From an uncultured Clostridia bacterium (GTDB lineage: Bacteria > Bacillota > Clostridia > Christensenellales > CAG-314): a stretch of DNA of 64,000 nucleotides. The position numbers and the translations under genes were made by a program. Shown in pieces: positions 51,836 through 62,198 of this stretch. The stretch covers positions 1 to 64,000 of the forward strand of contig CANQPI010000003.1 of the NCBI GenBank assembly GCA_947625725.1, written 5' to 3'. Position 1 is the stretch's first letter; each line of letters begins with the position of its first letter. The notes beneath the pieces were generated by a model. It saw only the letters and a list, made by a program, of their open reading frames with translations, was not told the DNA's origin and ran no database searches.

Positions 51836-52462
51836 ATGAATAAAGCAATCATTGGAAAGAAGTTGGGAATGACGCAAGTGTTTCTCAACGACGGAACTAT
51901 GGTTCCGGTAACTGTTATTCAAGCGGGTCCCTGCACGGTTACGCAAGTCAAGACCGTCGAGCGCGACGGCTACGGCGCAATTCAGTTGGGATTTGACGAA
52001 GTATCGGAAAAGAAACTCAACAATCCCCAACGCGGTCATCTCAAAGCCGGCGGCGTCAACGTAAGACGTTTGCACGAGTTCAAGTTAGAAAATTGTTCTC
52101 TCAAAGTGGGCGACAAAGTCACTTGCGACGCGTTTGCGGAGGGCGACTTTGTGGACGTGACAGGCGTCACCAAAGGACACGGCTTTACCGGCGTTATCAA
52201 GCGTTGGAATCAACACAGACTCAAAGAAACCCACGGCGTAGGTCCCGTTCACAGAGAAGTCGGTTCTATGGGACCCATCAGTAGCCCCTCGCGCGTAATG
52301 CCCGGCAAAAACCTTCCCGGTCACTACGGCGTGGAACAGGTTACTGTTCTCAATCTCTCGGTAGTAAAAGTCGACAAGGAGAGAGGAGTGTTGCTCGTCA
52401 AGGGCGCAGTCCCCGGCGCAAAGAACGGAATCGTTTACGTTCGCAACGCCGTCAAGAAATAG
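51836..52462 (+). CDS. rplC: Large ribosomal subunit protein L3
   Basis: A 208-aa protein of normal length, beginning with the typical IIGKKLGMTQVF and containing the central KGHGFTGVIKRWN and GSMGPISSPSRVMPGK region that approaches the peptidyl-transferase centre. AAGGAGG at 51817-51823 is 12 nt upstream, a long spacing; an out-of-frame ATG between them reads only six codons. Confidence 0.97.
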   Translation: MNKAIIGKKLGMTQVFLNDGTMVPVTVIQAGPCTVTQVKTVERDGYGAIQLGFDEVSEKKLNNPQRGHLKAGGVNVRRLHEFKLENCSLKVGDKVTCDAFAEGDFVDVTGVTKGHGFTGVIKRWNQHRLKETHGVGPVHREVGSMGPISSPSRVMPGKNLPGHYGVEQVTVLNLSVVKVDKERGVLLVKGAVPGAKNGIVYVRNAVKK

Positions 52463-52483
52463 GTGAAAGGAGAGTAACAGACT

Positions 52484-53107
52484 ATGCAAGTAAAAGTTTA
52501 CAATACCAAGGCTGCCGAAGTCGGAACGGTGGAACTGAATGACAGCGTTTTCGGCGTCGAGTACAAAGAGCCTCTCATTCACCAAGCGGTAGTTACCTAT
52601 CTTGCCAATCAACGTCAGGGCACAAAGTCGGCGCTTACCCGCACCGAAGTGCGCGGCGGCGGTATCAAGCCGTGGAGGCAAAAGGGCACGGGTCGCGCAA
52701 GACAAGGCAGTATCCGCGCTCCGCAATGGACCAAGGGCGGAGTCGTGTTTGCGCCGAAGCCCCGCGATTTCAGCAAAAAGATCAACAAAAAGATGAAAGC
52801 GCAAGCATTTTGCAGCGCGATCAGTTACAAGGTCGCCAACAACGAACTTGTGGTGGTGGACGAAATCAAGTTGGCAGAGCCCAAAACCAAATTGGTGGCG
52901 GAGATCCTCAAAAACTTCGGTTTTGCCAAGAGAACCCTGTTGCTTGTGACGGGCGACAGCGGCGACATCGTCAGAGCGGGCGCGAATATCGAGCGTCTGA
53001 CCGTTACCGAGGCTACCCTCGCCAACGTCTACGAGATAGTCGTCAACGCCAACGTCATCGCCACCAAGGAAGCGATCAAAAAGATTGAGGAGGCATATTC
53101 GCTATGA
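52484..53107 (+). CDS. rplD: Large ribosomal subunit protein L4
   Basis: A 207-aa protein with the exit-tunnel loop signature TEVRGGGIKPWRQKGTGRAR followed by a conserved basic stretch and GGVVFAPKPRDF. In other bacteria L4 represses this operon. Its last codons overlap the rplW start (ATGA-type overlap at 53104). Confidence 0.97.
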   Translation: MQVKVYNTKAAEVGTVELNDSVFGVEYKEPLIHQAVVTYLANQRQGTKSALTRTEVRGGGIKPWRQKGTGRARQGSIRAPQWTKGGVVFAPKPRDFSKKINKKMKAQAFCSAISYKVANNELVVVDEIKLAEPKTKLVAEILKNFGFAKRTLLLVTGDSGDIVRAGANIERLTVTEATLANVYEIVVNANVIATKEAIKKIEEAYSL

Positions 53108-53394
53108 ATTCCTACGACATTCTCAGACGTCCCGTTTTGACGGAAAAAAGTTACGCCAACATTCCGCAAAAGATCTACACGTTCGAAGTCCGCAGGGACG
53201 CCAACAAGGTGCAGATCAAGAACGCGGTGGAAGAAATTTTCGGCGTAAAAGTAGAACGCGTAACCACCTCTACCGTACAAGGTAAGCTCAGAAGGCAGGG
53301 CAGAAACCAAGGCTACACTCCCACCTGGAAGAAAGCCACCGTTCGCTTGACTGCCGACAGCAAGGCGATCGAATTCTTCGAGAGTCTGTCCTAA
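53104..53394 (+). CDS. rplW: Large ribosomal subunit protein L23
   Basis: A 96-aa protein with DILRRPVLTEKS at the N-terminus and the KVQIKNAVEEIFGVKV segment; the extended basic loop GKLRRQGRNQGYTP is also typical. L23 lines the tunnel exit and docks trigger factor and SRP. Starts inside the rplD end, 4-bp overlap. Confidence 0.97.
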   Translation: MNSYDILRRPVLTEKSYANIPQKIYTFEVRRDANKVQIKNAVEEIFGVKVERVTTSTVQGKLRRQGRNQGYTPTWKKATVRLTADSKAIEFFESLS

Positions 53395-53412
53395 TATCGG
53401 AGGTAAACTACA

Positions 53413-54237
53413 ATGGCTATAAAGAAATACAAACCTACTTCTCCCGCGCGTCGTTTCATGTCCGTTTCGACGTACGAGGAAATAACCAAGACTACTCCGG
53501 AAAAGAGTCTGCTTGACGTCAAGAGAAAGACGGGCGGACGCAACGCAACCGGAAAGATCACCGTCCGTCACATCGGCGGCGGCAACCGTATCAAGTACCG
53601 CATTATCGACTTCAAGCGCGACAAGAACGTTCCCGCAAAGGTGGCTTCCATCGAATACGATCCCAACCGCACCGCGAATATCGCATTGTTGCATTACGCC
53701 GACGGCGAAAAGAGATATATTCTCGCTCCCGTTGGTTTGAACGTCGGCGACACCGTAGAGGCGAGCGAAACGGCGGACATCAAGGTGGGTAACAACCTTC
53801 CCCTCGAAAATATCCCCGTCGGCACTATCGTTCACAACATCGAGATGAACCCCGGCAAGGGCGGACAGATCGCGAGAGCGGCGGGAATATTCGCGCAACT
53901 CATGGCAAAGGAAGGCAAGTACGCAACGTTGCGTATGCCCAGCGGAGAAATGCGCCTTATTTTGCTCAAATGCCACGCGACTATCGGACAGGTCGGCAAT
54001 CTCGACCACGAAATCGTCAGAATCGGCAAAGCGGGCAAAACGCGTCACTTGGGTATCAAACCTACCGTTCGCGGCAGCGTAATGAACCCCTGCGACCACC
54101 CGCACGGCGGCGGCGAAGGCAAGTCGCCCGTAGGACGTCCCGGTCCCGTAACTCCTTGGGGCAAACCCGCTCTCGGTTACAAGACCAGAAAGAAGAAAAA
54201 GGCGTCAAGCAAGTTTATTGTAAAACGTATCAACTGA
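53413..54237 (+). CDS. rplB: Large ribosomal subunit protein L2
   Basis: A 274-aa protein of normal length. It begins [13 protein letters not shown] and has the near-catalytic-centre motif [19 protein letters not shown] close to the C-terminus, with the highly basic tail. L2 is needed for subunit joining and peptidyl transfer. Start behind CGGAGG. Confidence 0.97.
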   Translation: MAIKKYKPTSPARRFMSVSTYEEITKTTPEKSLLDVKRKTGGRNATGKITVRHIGGGNRIKYRIIDFKRDKNVPAKVASIEYDPNRTANIALLHYADGEKRYILAPVGLNVGDTVEASETADIKVGNNLPLENIPVGTIVHNIEMNPGKGGQIARAAGIFAQLMAKEGKYATLRMPSGEMRLILLKCHATIGQVGNLDHEIVRIGKAGKTRHLGIKPTVRGSVMNPCDHPHGGGEGKSPVGRPGPVTPWGKPALGYKTRKKKKASSKFIVKRIN

Positions 54238-54251
54238 TCGGAGGATAGACA

Positions 54252-54530
54252 ATGAGTAGATCGATTAAAAAAGGACCTTACGTTCAAGCCGCGTTGTTGA
54301 AGCGCGTACGGGAAATGAACGCCAAAGGCGAAAAGAAAGTTTTGAAAACATGGTCGAGAAGTTCCACGATCTTCCCCGATTTTGTAGGACACACCATAGC
54401 GGTACACGACGGCAGAAAACACGTTCCCGTTTACATCACGGAGGACATGGTGGGTTTGAAGTTGGGCGAATTCGCTCCGACCAGAACATTCAGAGGACAC
54501 GCGGGAAGCAAGACCGCAGGCGCCAAATAG
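54252..54530 (+). CDS. rpsS: Small ribosomal subunit protein S19
   Basis: A 92-aa protein starting [16 protein letters not shown], with [19 protein letters not shown] and the C-terminal [15 protein letters not shown] motif. S19 is in the 30S head with S13. Start behind GGAGG, 14 bp after rplB. Confidence 0.97.
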   Translation: MSRSIKKGPYVQAALLKRVREMNAKGEKKVLKTWSRSSTIFPDFVGHTIAVHDGRKHVPVYITEDMVGLKLGEFAPTRTFRGHAGSKTAGAK

Positions 54531-54543
54531 GAGGATATGAGAT

Positions 54544-54930
54544 ATGGCTACAAGAAGTAAAGCAAAGGCTACGGTCCGCGCCGAACGCAAAGACAGGCGC
54601 CCCAAGGCGATAGCGAAATATATTCGTATTTCTCCCTCCAAGGTTATGATCGTGCTTGACCTCATCCGCGGAAAAGATTACAAAGAAGCAGTCGCGATCC
54701 TCAAAACGACCCCCAAGGCGGCATGCGAGCCGGTTTTGAAATGCCTCAACTCCGCCGCAGCCAATGCCGAAGTCAATCTCGGCATGAATAAAGACGCTCT
54801 TTACGTAGCGGAATGTTACGCAGATCAAGGTCCCACGCTCAAAAGAATGCAACCCGTTTCTCGCGGCAGAGGATACCGTATCTTGAAAAGAACAAGTCAC
54901 ATAACAGTGATTTTGGACGAGAGAGCGTAA
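54544..54930 (+). CDS. rplV: Large ribosomal subunit protein L22
   Basis: A 128-aa protein, with ISPSKVMIVLDLIRGKDY near residue 30 and the long beta-hairpin tip YADQGPTLKRMQPVSRGRG that reaches the exit tunnel, the site of macrolide-resistance changes in other bacteria. Slightly longer than average by an N-terminal basic extension. Confidence 0.97.
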   Translation: MATRSKAKATVRAERKDRRPKAIAKYIRISPSKVMIVLDLIRGKDYKEAVAILKTTPKAACEPVLKCLNSAAANAEVNLGMNKDALYVAECYADQGPTLKRMQPVSRGRGYRILKRTSHITVILDERA

Positions 54931-54943
54931 GGAGGACTGAATT

Positions 54944-55612
54944 ATGGGACAAAAAGTTAATCCGCACGGACTGAGAGTAGGCGTTATTCAAGATTGGAAT
55001 GCCAAGTGGATCGCGGACAAAAAGAATTTCGCCAAGTATATCAAAGAGGACGACGTTATTCGTACCGCTTTGAAAAACAAGTATTACCAAGCGGGGATCA
55101 GCAAGATCATTATCGAAAGAAGCGAAGGCAAAGTCACCGTTGACATTCACACGGGACGTCCCGGTATCCTTATCGGCAAAGCGGGCGCGGGCGCGGACGA
55201 AATAAAAGCGTTGCTGCAAAAGATCGTCGGCGACAAAACCGTTTCCGTCAACATTATCGAGATCAAACGTCCCGATATGGACGCTCAACTTGTTGCCGAA
55301 GCCATTGCCGCTCAGTTGGAAAAACGCGTGTCTTTCCGCAGAGCGATGCGTCAATGCATGGGCAGAGCGACGCGTAGCGGAGCCAAGGGTATCAAAACAA
55401 TGGTTTCAGGACGTTTGGACGGCGCAGAGATCGCCCGTTGCGAGCAGTATCACGAGGGATCGATCCCTCTGCACACTTTGAGAGCCGACATCGACTACGG
55501 TTACGCTATTGCGCGTACCACGTTCGGCGTGATAGGCGTCAAAGTTTGGGTGTACAGAGGAGAAATCCTCCCCAAAAAGAAAAAGACCGCAAAAAAGGAG
55601 GTAACTGAATAA
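54944..55612 (+). CDS. rpsC: Small ribosomal subunit protein S3
   Basis: A 222-aa protein beginning [17 protein letters not shown], with a KH domain containing the [18 protein letters not shown] loop and the C-terminal [19 protein letters not shown] domain. S3 forms part of the mRNA entry channel. Its stop overlaps the rplP start by one base (TAATG). Confidence 0.97.
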   Translation: MGQKVNPHGLRVGVIQDWNAKWIADKKNFAKYIKEDDVIRTALKNKYYQAGISKIIIERSEGKVTVDIHTGRPGILIGKAGAGADEIKALLQKIVGDKTVSVNIIEIKRPDMDAQLVAEAIAAQLEKRVSFRRAMRQCMGRATRSGAKGIKTMVSGRLDGAEIARCEQYHEGSIPLHTLRADIDYGYAIARTTFGVIGVKVWVYRGEILPKKKKTAKKEVTE

Positions 55613-56046
55613 TGTTAATGCCTAAAAGAGTAAAACACCGCCGTCAGTTCCGCGGAAGAATGAAGGGCGAAGCGCACAAGGGCAACAAAGTTGCTTACGG
55701 CGAGTACGGTCTTCAAGCGTTGGAATGCGGCTGGATTACCTCCAATCAGATAGAGGCGGCGCGCGTCGCCATGACGCGTTTTGTAAAACGTGGCGGCAAG
55801 GTTTGGGTGGACATCTTCCCCCACAAGCCCGTCACCAAGAAACCTGCCGAAACCCGCATGGGATCGGGCAAGGGTTCTCCCGAATATTGGGTGGCAGTAG
55901 TAAAGCCGGGCAGAGTTATGTTCGAAATGGCGGGCGTCCCCGAGGACATCGCAAGAGAGGCTCTGCGTTTGGCAAGTCACAAACTTCCCGTCAAGTGCAA
56001 GTTTGTGAGAAAGGTTGACGAGGTGAATGCAGATGAAAGCAAGTAA
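55612..56046 (+). CDS. rplP: Large ribosomal subunit protein L16
   Basis: A 144-aa protein starting [39 protein letters not shown] is the conserved loop near the A-site. AAAGGAGG inside rpsC serves as its ribosome binding site. The 3' end overlaps rpmC by 14 bp. Confidence 0.97.
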   Translation: MLMPKRVKHRRQFRGRMKGEAHKGNKVAYGEYGLQALECGWITSNQIEAARVAMTRFVKRGGKVWVDIFPHKPVTKKPAETRMGSGKGSPEYWVAVVKPGRVMFEMAGVPEDIAREALRLASHKLPVKCKFVRKVDEVNADESK

Positions 56047-56233
56047 CGTACGCGAACTCAGTAACGCAGAATTGGCGGCAAAACTCGCCGATCTCAAAAA
56101 AGAGTTGTTCAATTTGCGTTTATCTCACGCAACGGGACAACTCAACAACCCTCTGGCGCTCAGCAATGTAAAAAAGGATATTGCCCGCGTCAAAACGGTG
56201 CTCCGCGAGAGAGAACAGGAAAGCAGAGCGTAA
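56033..56233 (+). CDS. rpmC: Large ribosomal subunit protein L29
   Basis: A 66-aa two-helix protein with [17 protein letters not shown] and [16 protein letters not shown]. The ATG at 56033 is chosen because GAGGTG (56018-56023) lies 9 nt before it; the ATG at 56027 would be too close. It overlaps the rplP end. Confidence 0.95.
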   Translation: MKASNVRELSNAELAAKLADLKKELFNLRLSHATGQLNNPLALSNVKKDIARVKTVLREREQESRA

Positions 56234-56246
56234 GTGAGGTGTAACT

Positions 56247-56501
56247 ATGGAAAGAAACAGTAGAAAAGAAAGAGTCGGCATCGTTGTGTCCGACAAAATG
56301 GACAAAACGATCGTCGTAGCGGTGATCAACAAATACAAACATCCTCTTTACAAAAAGACGGTATCTCAAACCAAAAAATACAAAGTTCACGACGAAAACA
56401 ACGAATGCGGCGTTGGCGACACCGTGCGTATCGCCGAAACGAGAAAACTGTCCAAGGACAAGAATTGGCGTTTGTTGGAAATCGTCGAAAAGGCGAAGTA
56501 A
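56247..56501 (+). CDS. rpsQ: Small ribosomal subunit protein S17
   Basis: An 84-aa OB-fold protein with [38 protein letters not shown] and the [19 protein letters not shown] segment. S17 binds the 5' domain of 16S rRNA. GAGGTG precedes the start. Confidence 0.97.
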   Translation: MERNSRKERVGIVVSDKMDKTIVVAVINKYKHPLYKKTVSQTKKYKVHDENNECGVGDTVRIAETRKLSKDKNWRLLEIVEKAK

Positions 56502-56516
56502 CGGGAGGACAGAGCA

Positions 56517-56885
56517 ATGATTCAAGTACAAACAAGACTCAAAGCCGCCGACAACAGCGGCGCAAAAGAGCTTATGTGCATCAAGGTCCTCGGCGGTTCC
56601 TCACGTAAGTTCGGCAACATCGGCGACGTGATCGTCGCCAGCGTCAAGAGCGCAAACCCCGGCGGAGTCGTCAAGAAGGGCGACGTCGTCAAAGCGGTCA
56701 TCGTTCGCAGCGCATTCGGCATCAACCGCAAAGACGGAACGCACATTCGTTTCGATGACAACGCGGCAGTCATTATCGACAATCAGAAACAACCCAGAGG
56801 CACCCGTATTTTTGGGCCGGTGGCAAGAGAACTTCGTGAAAAAGACTACATGAAGATCGTATCCCTTGCACCGGAAGTGCTGTAA
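56517..56885 (+). CDS. rplN: Large ribosomal subunit protein L14
   Basis: A 122-aa protein at the invariant family length. [20 protein letters not shown] opens it and [20 protein letters not shown] closes it. L14 forms an intersubunit bridge and binds RsfS. GGGAGG upstream. Confidence 0.97.
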   Translation: MIQVQTRLKAADNSGAKELMCIKVLGGSSRKFGNIGDVIVASVKSANPGGVVKKGDVVKAVIVRSAFGINRKDGTHIRFDDNAAVIIDNQKQPRGTRIFGPVARELREKDYMKIVSLAPEVL

Positions 56886-56898
56886 AAGGAGGCGTAAC

Positions 56899-57303
56899 AT
56901 GGCAAGTATGAACATTAGGTCCGGCGACACCGTCGAAATGCTGGTGGGCGACGTAAATACGCGCGGCAAACGCGGCAAGGTTATCGTTGTCAACACCGAA
57001 TCGCACAGAGTAGTGGTAGAAGGACTCAATTTGGTCACAAAGCACAGAAAACCCCGTTCGGCACAGGAGCAAGGCGGCAAGTTCGAACAACCCCGTCCCG
57101 TTGACGTCAGCAACGTAGCGGTAGTTTGCCCCAAATGCGGACAAGCCACTCGCATAAAGCACGTTTTGGGCGACAACGGAAAATATCTCCGCGCCTGCCA
57201 AAAATGCGGCGCAACCATCGACGTCCGTGCCGAAAAGAAGCAAACGAGAGCAGCCAAAACCAAGTCTGCTCCCAAAAAGAAAAAATCCCAAGATGAAGAA
57301 TAA
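56899..57303 (+). CDS. rplX: Large ribosomal subunit protein L24
   Basis: A 134-aa protein: KOW motif region [20 protein letters not shown], then a zinc-ribbon-like pair CPKC and CQKC about 24 residues apart, then a basic Lys/Ala tail ([17 protein letters not shown]) that makes it longer than the usual 100-110 aa. The ATG at 56899 follows AAGGAGG; an upstream ATG at 56866 lies inside rplN. Confidence 0.95.
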   Translation: MASMNIRSGDTVEMLVGDVNTRGKRGKVIVVNTESHRVVVEGLNLVTKHRKPRSAQEQGGKFEQPRPVDVSNVAVVCPKCGQATRIKHVLGDNGKYLRACQKCGATIDVRAEKKQTRAAKTKSAPKKKKSQDEE

Positions 57304-57314
57304 GGAGGAACAAA

Positions 57315-57890
57315 ATGGCTAAGAAAACCGAAACTACGGAAAACAAACCCGTAGAGTGCAGACTCAGAACTCTGTACAAAGAAGTAGTCGTTCCTCAACT
57401 CATCAAGGAATTCGGCTACACCAACATCAATCAGGTTCCCCGTCTGGAAAAAATTGTCATCAACGCCGGTCTTGGCGACGTGAAGGACAACGCAAAGTCT
57501 TTCCAACTTGCGGTCGAGGAACTCAAAAGCATCTCCGGACAAAAGCCCCTCGTCACCAACAGCAAACTGTCGGTCGCAAACTTCAAAGTTCGCAAGGGCA
57601 TGGCGGTCGGAGCGAAAGTAACTCTGCGCGGCGAACGTATGTACTCGTTCTTTGACAAATTGGTCAGCATTGCGCTGCCGAGAGTAAGGGACTTCCGCGG
57701 CGTCAATACCAACCTCGACGGACGCGGTAACTACACGTTGGGTATTCGCGAACAACTTATCTTCCCCGAAATTGTCTACGATCAAGTGGAAAAAACTCGC
57801 GGGTTTGACGTTACATTCGTGACTACGGCAAGAACGGACGCCGAAGGAAAAGCGCTGCTCAAATATTTGGGTATGCCTTTCAGAGTTTAG
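57315..57890 (+). CDS. rplE: Large ribosomal subunit protein L5
   Basis: A 191-aa protein, with [19 protein letters not shown] and the conserved [18 protein letters not shown] segment. L5 with 5S rRNA forms the central protuberance. A short N-terminal extension ([12 protein letters not shown]) precedes the family core. AAGGAGG upstream. Confidence 0.97.
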   Translation: MAKKTETTENKPVECRLRTLYKEVVVPQLIKEFGYTNINQVPRLEKIVINAGLGDVKDNAKSFQLAVEELKSISGQKPLVTNSKLSVANFKVRKGMAVGAKVTLRGERMYSFFDKLVSIALPRVRDFRGVNTNLDGRGNYTLGIREQLIFPEIVYDQVEKTRGFDVTFVTTARTDAEGKALLKYLGMPFRV

Positions 57891-57901
57891 TGAGGTGAAT
57901 T

Positions 57902-58087
57902 ATGGCAAAGAAAGCAATGATAAACAAACAACAAAGAACGCCCAAGTATTCCACTCGCGGATACACCCGTTGTTCTATCTGCGGCCGTCCGCATGCGGTG
58001 CTTCGCAAGTACGGCATTTGCAGGATTTGTTTCAGAGAAAAGGCTTACAAGGGAGAGATCCCCGGCGTAAAGAAAGCAAGTTGGTAA
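57902..58087 (+). CDS. rpsZ: Small ribosomal subunit protein S14, zinc-binding type
   Basis: A 61-aa protein of the short type with Cys24, Cys27, Cys40 and Cys43 (CSIC, CRIC) for one zinc. Zinc-independent S14 is about 90-100 aa, so this is the C+ form common in Firmicutes. GAGGTG upstream. Confidence 0.96.
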   Translation: MAKKAMINKQQRTPKYSTRGYTRCSICGRPHAVLRKYGICRICFREKAYKGEIPGVKKASW

Positions 58088-58099
58088 GGAGGAAAGAAA

Positions 58100-58498
58100 A
58101 TGGTTGTAACAGATCCTATTGCTGATATGCTCACGCGTATCAGAAACGCTATCACCGCTAAACACGCCGAAGTGGAGATCCCCGCGTCCAAGACCAAGCA
58201 AGCAATTGCGCAAATTCTTCTCGAAGAAGGCTACATTCAAAACTTCGAGATAGTGGAGCAGGAACTTCAAAACATCATCAAAGTTACTTTGAAGTACGGC
58301 TACAAAGGCGAAAGAGTTATCACAGGACTCAAACGTATTTCCAAACCCGGTTTGAGAGTTTATGCAAAGAGCAGCGAACTTCCCCGCGTTTTGAACGGTT
58401 TGGGCATAGCAATCGTGTCCACGAGCAAGGGCATTATGACGGACAAGCACGCTCGCGAGAACAATCTCGGCGGCGAAGTGCTTGCGTACGTTTGGTAA
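58100..58498 (+). CDS. rpsH: Small ribosomal subunit protein S8
   Basis: A 132-aa protein with [18 protein letters not shown] at the start and [20 protein letters not shown] at the C-terminus. S8 binds 16S helix 21; in other bacteria it also regulates the spc operon. GGAGG upstream. Confidence 0.97.
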   Translation: MVVTDPIADMLTRIRNAITAKHAEVEIPASKTKQAIAQILLEEGYIQNFEIVEQELQNIIKVTLKYGYKGERVITGLKRISKPGLRVYAKSSELPRVLNGLGIAIVSTSKGIMTDKHARENNLGGEVLAYVW

Positions 58499-58510
58499 GG
58501 AGGTAGGAAA

Positions 58511-59053
58511 ATGTCAAGAATCGGAAAAAAGCCTATCGCTTTGCCCGCGGGCGTCACGCTCACGTGTGACAACGGCGACGTAACGGTCAAGGGTCCCAAG
58601 GGAACGCTTGCCCGCCACGTGGAAAATTGTATCGGTGTGGAGATCCGCGCCAACGAAGTCACTCTTTCGATCGTCGATGAAAAGGCAGACGACGTGCAAG
58701 CAAAGCACGGTCTTTACAGAGCGTTGCTCGCCAACATGGTAAAGGGCGTATCCGAAGGTTTCAGTCGTAACCTCATCATCAACGGCGTCGGTTACAAAGC
58801 GACCGTCACCGGCGACAAACTTGTGCTGAACATCGGTTATTCTCACCCCATCGAGGTAATTGCTCCCCACGGAATAACTTTCAGTTGCCCCTCTCAGACG
58901 GAAGTCGTCGTCAGCGGCATAGACAAAGAACTTGTTGGACAAACTGCGGCTAACATCAAGGCAAAACGTCCCGTCGAACCCTATCACGCATACGGCGTAC
59001 GCTACAAAGAAGAATCCGTCGTGCTGAAAGAGGGCAAGAAGGCAGGTAAGTAA
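58511..59053 (+). CDS. rplF: Large ribosomal subunit protein L6
   Basis: A 180-aa protein with two similar domains; SRIGKKPIALPAGV begins it, and NMVKGVSEGFSRNLIINGVG and KAKRPVEPYHAYGVRYK are diagnostic. L6 lies near the factor-binding site. AAGGAGG upstream. Confidence 0.97.
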   Translation: MSRIGKKPIALPAGVTLTCDNGDVTVKGPKGTLARHVENCIGVEIRANEVTLSIVDEKADDVQAKHGLYRALLANMVKGVSEGFSRNLIINGVGYKATVTGDKLVLNIGYSHPIEVIAPHGITFSCPSQTEVVVSGIDKELVGQTAANIKAKRPVEPYHAYGVRYKEESVVLKEGKKAGK

Positions 59054-59065
59054 GGAGTGTAGACT

Positions 59066-59419
59066 ATGATAAAAAAATTGAACAAAAATGAGGACAGACA
59101 AGTCCGTCATGCAAGAGTAAGAAAAAAAGTGTTCGGCACTTCCGTAAAGCCCCGTCTTTGCGTGTACCGTTCCACTAACTACATCTACGCTCAGGTAATC
59201 GACGATATCAACGGCAGAACGCTGTGCGCAAGCAGCAGCCTCGTGCTGAAAACCGACGGAAACAAAACGGCGCAAGCCAAAGCCGTCGGAGCAGACATTG
59301 CGGCAAAGGCAATCAAGTTGGGTATCGGCGAAGTGGTGTTCGACCGCGGCGGTTACATCTACACGGGTAGAGTCGCCGCTTTGGCAGACGGCGCAAGAGA
59401 AGCCGGACTCAAATTCTAA
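59066..59419 (+). CDS. rplR: Large ribosomal subunit protein L18
   Basis: A 117-aa protein with [18 protein letters not shown], the SNY-like [12 protein letters not shown] strand and [21 protein letters not shown]18 binds 5S rRNA with L5. AAGGAG upstream. Confidence 0.97.
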   Translation: MIKKLNKNEDRQVRHARVRKKVFGTSVKPRLCVYRSTNYIYAQVIDDINGRTLCASSSLVLKTDGNKTAQAKAVGADIAAKAIKLGIGEVVFDRGGYIYTGRVAALADGAREAGLKF

Positions 59420-59433
59420 TCGGAGGCAATCTA

Positions 59434-60063
59434 ATGGAAAACGTACAAGAAGTCGAAGTTGTGACCCAAGAGGCTCAACAACAGGAAACCGCTCCCAAAA
59501 CGGAGCAACCCAGACGTAACTTCCGCGACAATCGCCCCGACAACAGAAAGGGCGGCAGACGCAACAATCGCGAAAGAGAAGCCAGAGAGGACGACGGTCT
59601 GATCAAAAAGACCGTAGCCATCAACCGCGTAACAAAGGTCGTCAAGGGCGGACGTACAATGCGTTTCAGCGCGCTGTGCGTTGTCGGCGACGGCAAGGGC
59701 ATGGTCGGTATCGGCATGGCAAAGGCGGCGGAAGTTCCCCAAGCCATCGAAAAAGCCAACCTGCGCGCAAAAAAGAACATGGTCAAAGTGGAACTTGTGG
59801 ATACCACTATCCCCCACGAAACGATCGGAAAATTCGGCAAGGGTCACGTGTTGATGATGCCTGCTCAACCCGGTACAGGCGTTATTGCGGGCGGTCCCGT
59901 GCGTAACGTGTTGGAAGCGGTCGGTATCAAAGATATTCGCACCAAGTCCTACGGTTCCAACAACCCCGTCAACTGCGTCAAAGCGACCTTCAACGGGCTT
60001 GTTAGCCTGAGGAACAAAGAACACATTGCCGCTTTGCGCGGCAAGAGCGTTGACGAGATTTAG
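59434..60063 (+). CDS. rpsE: Small ribosomal subunit protein S5
   Basis: A 209-aa protein. The family core starts near residue 53 ([20 protein letters not shown]), and [40 protein letters not shown] follow. The first 45 residues are an Arg/Asn/Gln/Glu-rich extension absent from short S5 proteins. S5 shapes the mRNA entry site and decoding accuracy. Confidence 0.97.
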   Translation: MENVQEVEVVTQEAQQQETAPKTEQPRRNFRDNRPDNRKGGRRNNREREAREDDGLIKKTVAINRVTKVVKGGRTMRFSALCVVGDGKGMVGIGMAKAAEVPQAIEKANLRAKKNMVKVELVDTTIPHETIGKFGKGHVLMMPAQPGTGVIAGGPVRNVLEAVGIKDIRTKSYGSNNPVNCVKATFNGLVSLRNKEHIAALRGKSVDEI

Positions 60064-60074
60064 TGAGGTGTACA

Positions 60075-60374
60075 ATGGCTACGAAAAAGAAAAACGAAAC
60101 AAAACAACCTCTCTACATCAACGGCAGATACGTTGTCGAACGCGAACTTCCCTCCAAACCCGTCAAGGGCGATCAACCTTACGAGGCGGCAAAGGGACAA
60201 GTCAAGGTGACTTTGATCAAAAGCACCGCCGGCTGCCTCAAAGAACAACAGGCTACGGTACGCGCGCTGGGACTTACCAAGATACGCACCAGCAACGTGT
60301 TGCCCGACAATGCGGCAACTCGCGGAATGATTTTCAAGGTAAAACACCTTGTCACCGTTGAAGAAGTAAAGTAG
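60075..60374 (+). CDS. rpmD: Large ribosomal subunit protein L30
   Basis: A 99-aa protein. The L30 core (KVTLIKSTAGCLKEQQATVR, then ALGLTKIRTSNVLPDN) occupies the last 60 residues; an unusual 40-residue charged N-terminal extension precedes it, since bacterial L30 is usually about 60 aa. The ATG at 60075 follows GTGAGGTG; an upstream in-frame ATG at 60063 overlaps the rpsE stop. Confidence 0.93.
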   Translation: MATKKKNETKQPLYINGRYVVERELPSKPVKGDQPYEAAKGQVKVTLIKSTAGCLKEQQATVRALGLTKIRTSNVLPDNAATRGMIFKVKHLVTVEEVK

Positions 60375-60383
60375 GAGGCAATT

Positions 60384-60827
60384 ATGAGAATACATTCTAT
60401 CAAACCCGCCGAAGGCGCTACCTCAACTCCCAAGAGATTGGGCAGAGGTATCGGCAGCGGTCTGGGCAAGACAAGCGGCAAGGGTCACAAGGGTCAATGG
60501 GCTCGTAGCGGCGGCGGTGTGCGCCCCGGCTTCGAGGGCGGTCAAACCCCCATTGCCAGACGCCTTCCCAAACGCGGTTTCAACAACAAATTCAGAACCG
60601 AGTACGACATAGTCAACGTAGACGCGCTCAACGCGTTTGACAACGATACCGTCGTCACCCGTGAGTTGTTGGTCGAGCAAGGATTGATCGGCGACAAAAA
60701 CGGTCTGCTCAAAGTACTTGGCAACGGAACTCTCACCAAAAAATTAACCGTCAAAGCAGACAGGTTTTCCGAATCGGCAAAACAAGCGATCGAATCGGCA
60801 GGCGGCGTTGCAGAGGTGCTTGAATAA
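60384..60827 (+). CDS. rplO: Large ribosomal subunit protein L15
   Basis: A 147-aa protein with the glycine-rich N-terminus [20 protein letters not shown], then [20 protein letters not shown], and the C-terminal [23 protein letters not shown] upstream; the stop overlaps the secY ATG (TAATG). Confidence 0.97.
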   Translation: MRIHSIKPAEGATSTPKRLGRGIGSGLGKTSGKGHKGQWARSGGGVRPGFEGGQTPIARRLPKRGFNNKFRTEYDIVNVDALNAFDNDTVVTRELLVEQGLIGDKNGLLKVLGNGTLTKKLTVKADRFSESAKQAIESAGGVAEVLE

Positions 60828-62197
60828 TGTTTGAAACCATCAGAAATGCCTTTAAGATAAAGGACGTACGTAAAAAAATATTTATGACAATCCTGTTCAT
60901 AATTCTTTTCAGAATAGGTTGTTATATCACCGTTCCCGGATTGCAGAACATCTCCTCCGCAATGGAGAGTCAATCCAACATGAACATCTTCGGATTGCTC
61001 AACTCCATCACGGGCAGCGCGCTCAGTCAGGGTACTCTCTTTTCTCTCGGCATTTCACCGTACATCAACGCGTCAATTATCGTGCAGTTGTTGACGGTCG
61101 CTATCCCCGCTCTCGAAAGAATGAGCAAGGAAGGCGATGAAGGTAGAGAAAAAATCAACAAAATTACCCGTTGGGTAACTTTGGTTTTGGCAATAGTAAG
61201 CGCAGTAGGTATTTACCTCACCCTCAGCAGAAGTTACGACTACGTTAACGAAGGTTGGTTGGGCACTCAGTATGCAGAGTTCTTCTCGACGACCGGCGGC
61301 AAATGGATAATGGGTATCTACATTGTGGCAATGCTTACGGGCGGTTCCATGCTGTGCATGTGGATCGGCGAACGCATCACCGAGTACGGCGTAAGCAACG
61401 GTATCTCCCTGCTAATCTTCGTGGGTATCATTTCCACGGCTGCGCAACAGTTGTTCGGCACTATGTTTACCCCCAACGGTTGGGTATCCGCGCTCATTTT
61501 CCTCGCGGGACTGATCATTGTGTTCGGTTTCATCGTGTGGGTAGACGGCGCAGAACGCAAAATCAAGGTGCAGTACGCCAAGCAAGTCAAGGGAAACAAA
61601 ATGTACGGCGGACAATCCACCTTTATTCCCATCAAAGTCAACGCAAGCGGCGTCATGCCTTTGATTTTCGCTTACGCTTTGATGAGTTTTCCCACAATGA
61701 TAATCCAAACGTTCTGGCCGGATAGCAATTTCAACACTTGGTGGACGACCTGGATGACGGCAAACGGCAACGCCTGCGGTATTGTGGTGTACAACGTGAT
61801 TTTGGCAATTTTGATATTTGTATTTGCCTACTTCTATTCGCAGATACAGTTCAACCCCGTCGAAATTTCGCGTAACATTCAAAACAACGGCGGGTTTGTA
61901 ATGGGTATTCGTCCCGGCAGAGAAACGGCAGAGTACCTTGCCAAGGTGGTGTCGCGTATCACTTTGTGGGGCGCGGTGTTCCTTGCTATAATCGCCTTTG
62001 TACCGTCGATACTGTTCTCGATACCCGGTTGGGCAGGTTTGGCTGTAAACAATCAATTGGTGTCCAGCATGAGCGCAACGGGAATGTTGATCGTGGTATC
62101 CGTCGCGTTGGAATTCAACAAGGCTTTGGAAAATCAGATATTGATGCGCCACTACAAGGGGTTGCTTGGTTCCAACTCCAAAGGATTTTTGAGATAG
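60827..62197 (+). CDS. secY: Preprotein translocase channel subunit SecY
   Basis: A 456-aa protein with ten transmembrane segments. Signature segments are SALSQGTLFSLGISPYINAS, SKEGDEGREKINK, FIPIKVNASGVMPLIFA and GIRPGRETAEYL. Slightly longer than the average 420-440 aa by periplasmic loops around GTQYAEFFSTTGGKW. It forms the Sec channel that would export the lipoproteins of this window. Overlaps rplO. Confidence 0.97.
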   Translation: MFETIRNAFKIKDVRKKIFMTILFIILFRIGCYITVPGLQNISSAMESQSNMNIFGLLNSITGSALSQGTLFSLGISPYINASIIVQLLTVAIPALERMSKEGDEGREKINKITRWVTLVLAIVSAVGIYLTLSRSYDYVNEGWLGTQYAEFFSTTGGKWIMGIYIVAMLTGGSMLCMWIGERITEYGVSNGISLLIFVGIISTAAQQLFGTMFTPNGWVSALIFLAGLIIVFGFIVWVDGAERKIKVQYAKQVKGNKMYGGQSTFIPIKVNASGVMPLIFAYALMSFPTMIIQTFWPDSNFNTWWTTWMTANGNACGIVVYNVILAILIFVFAYFYSQIQFNPVEISRNIQNNGGFVMGIRPGRETAEYLAKVVSRITLWGAVFLAIIAFVPSILFSIPGWAGLAVNNQLVSSMSATGMLIVVSVALEFNKALENQILMRHYKGLLGSNSKGFLR

Positions 62198-62198
62198 C

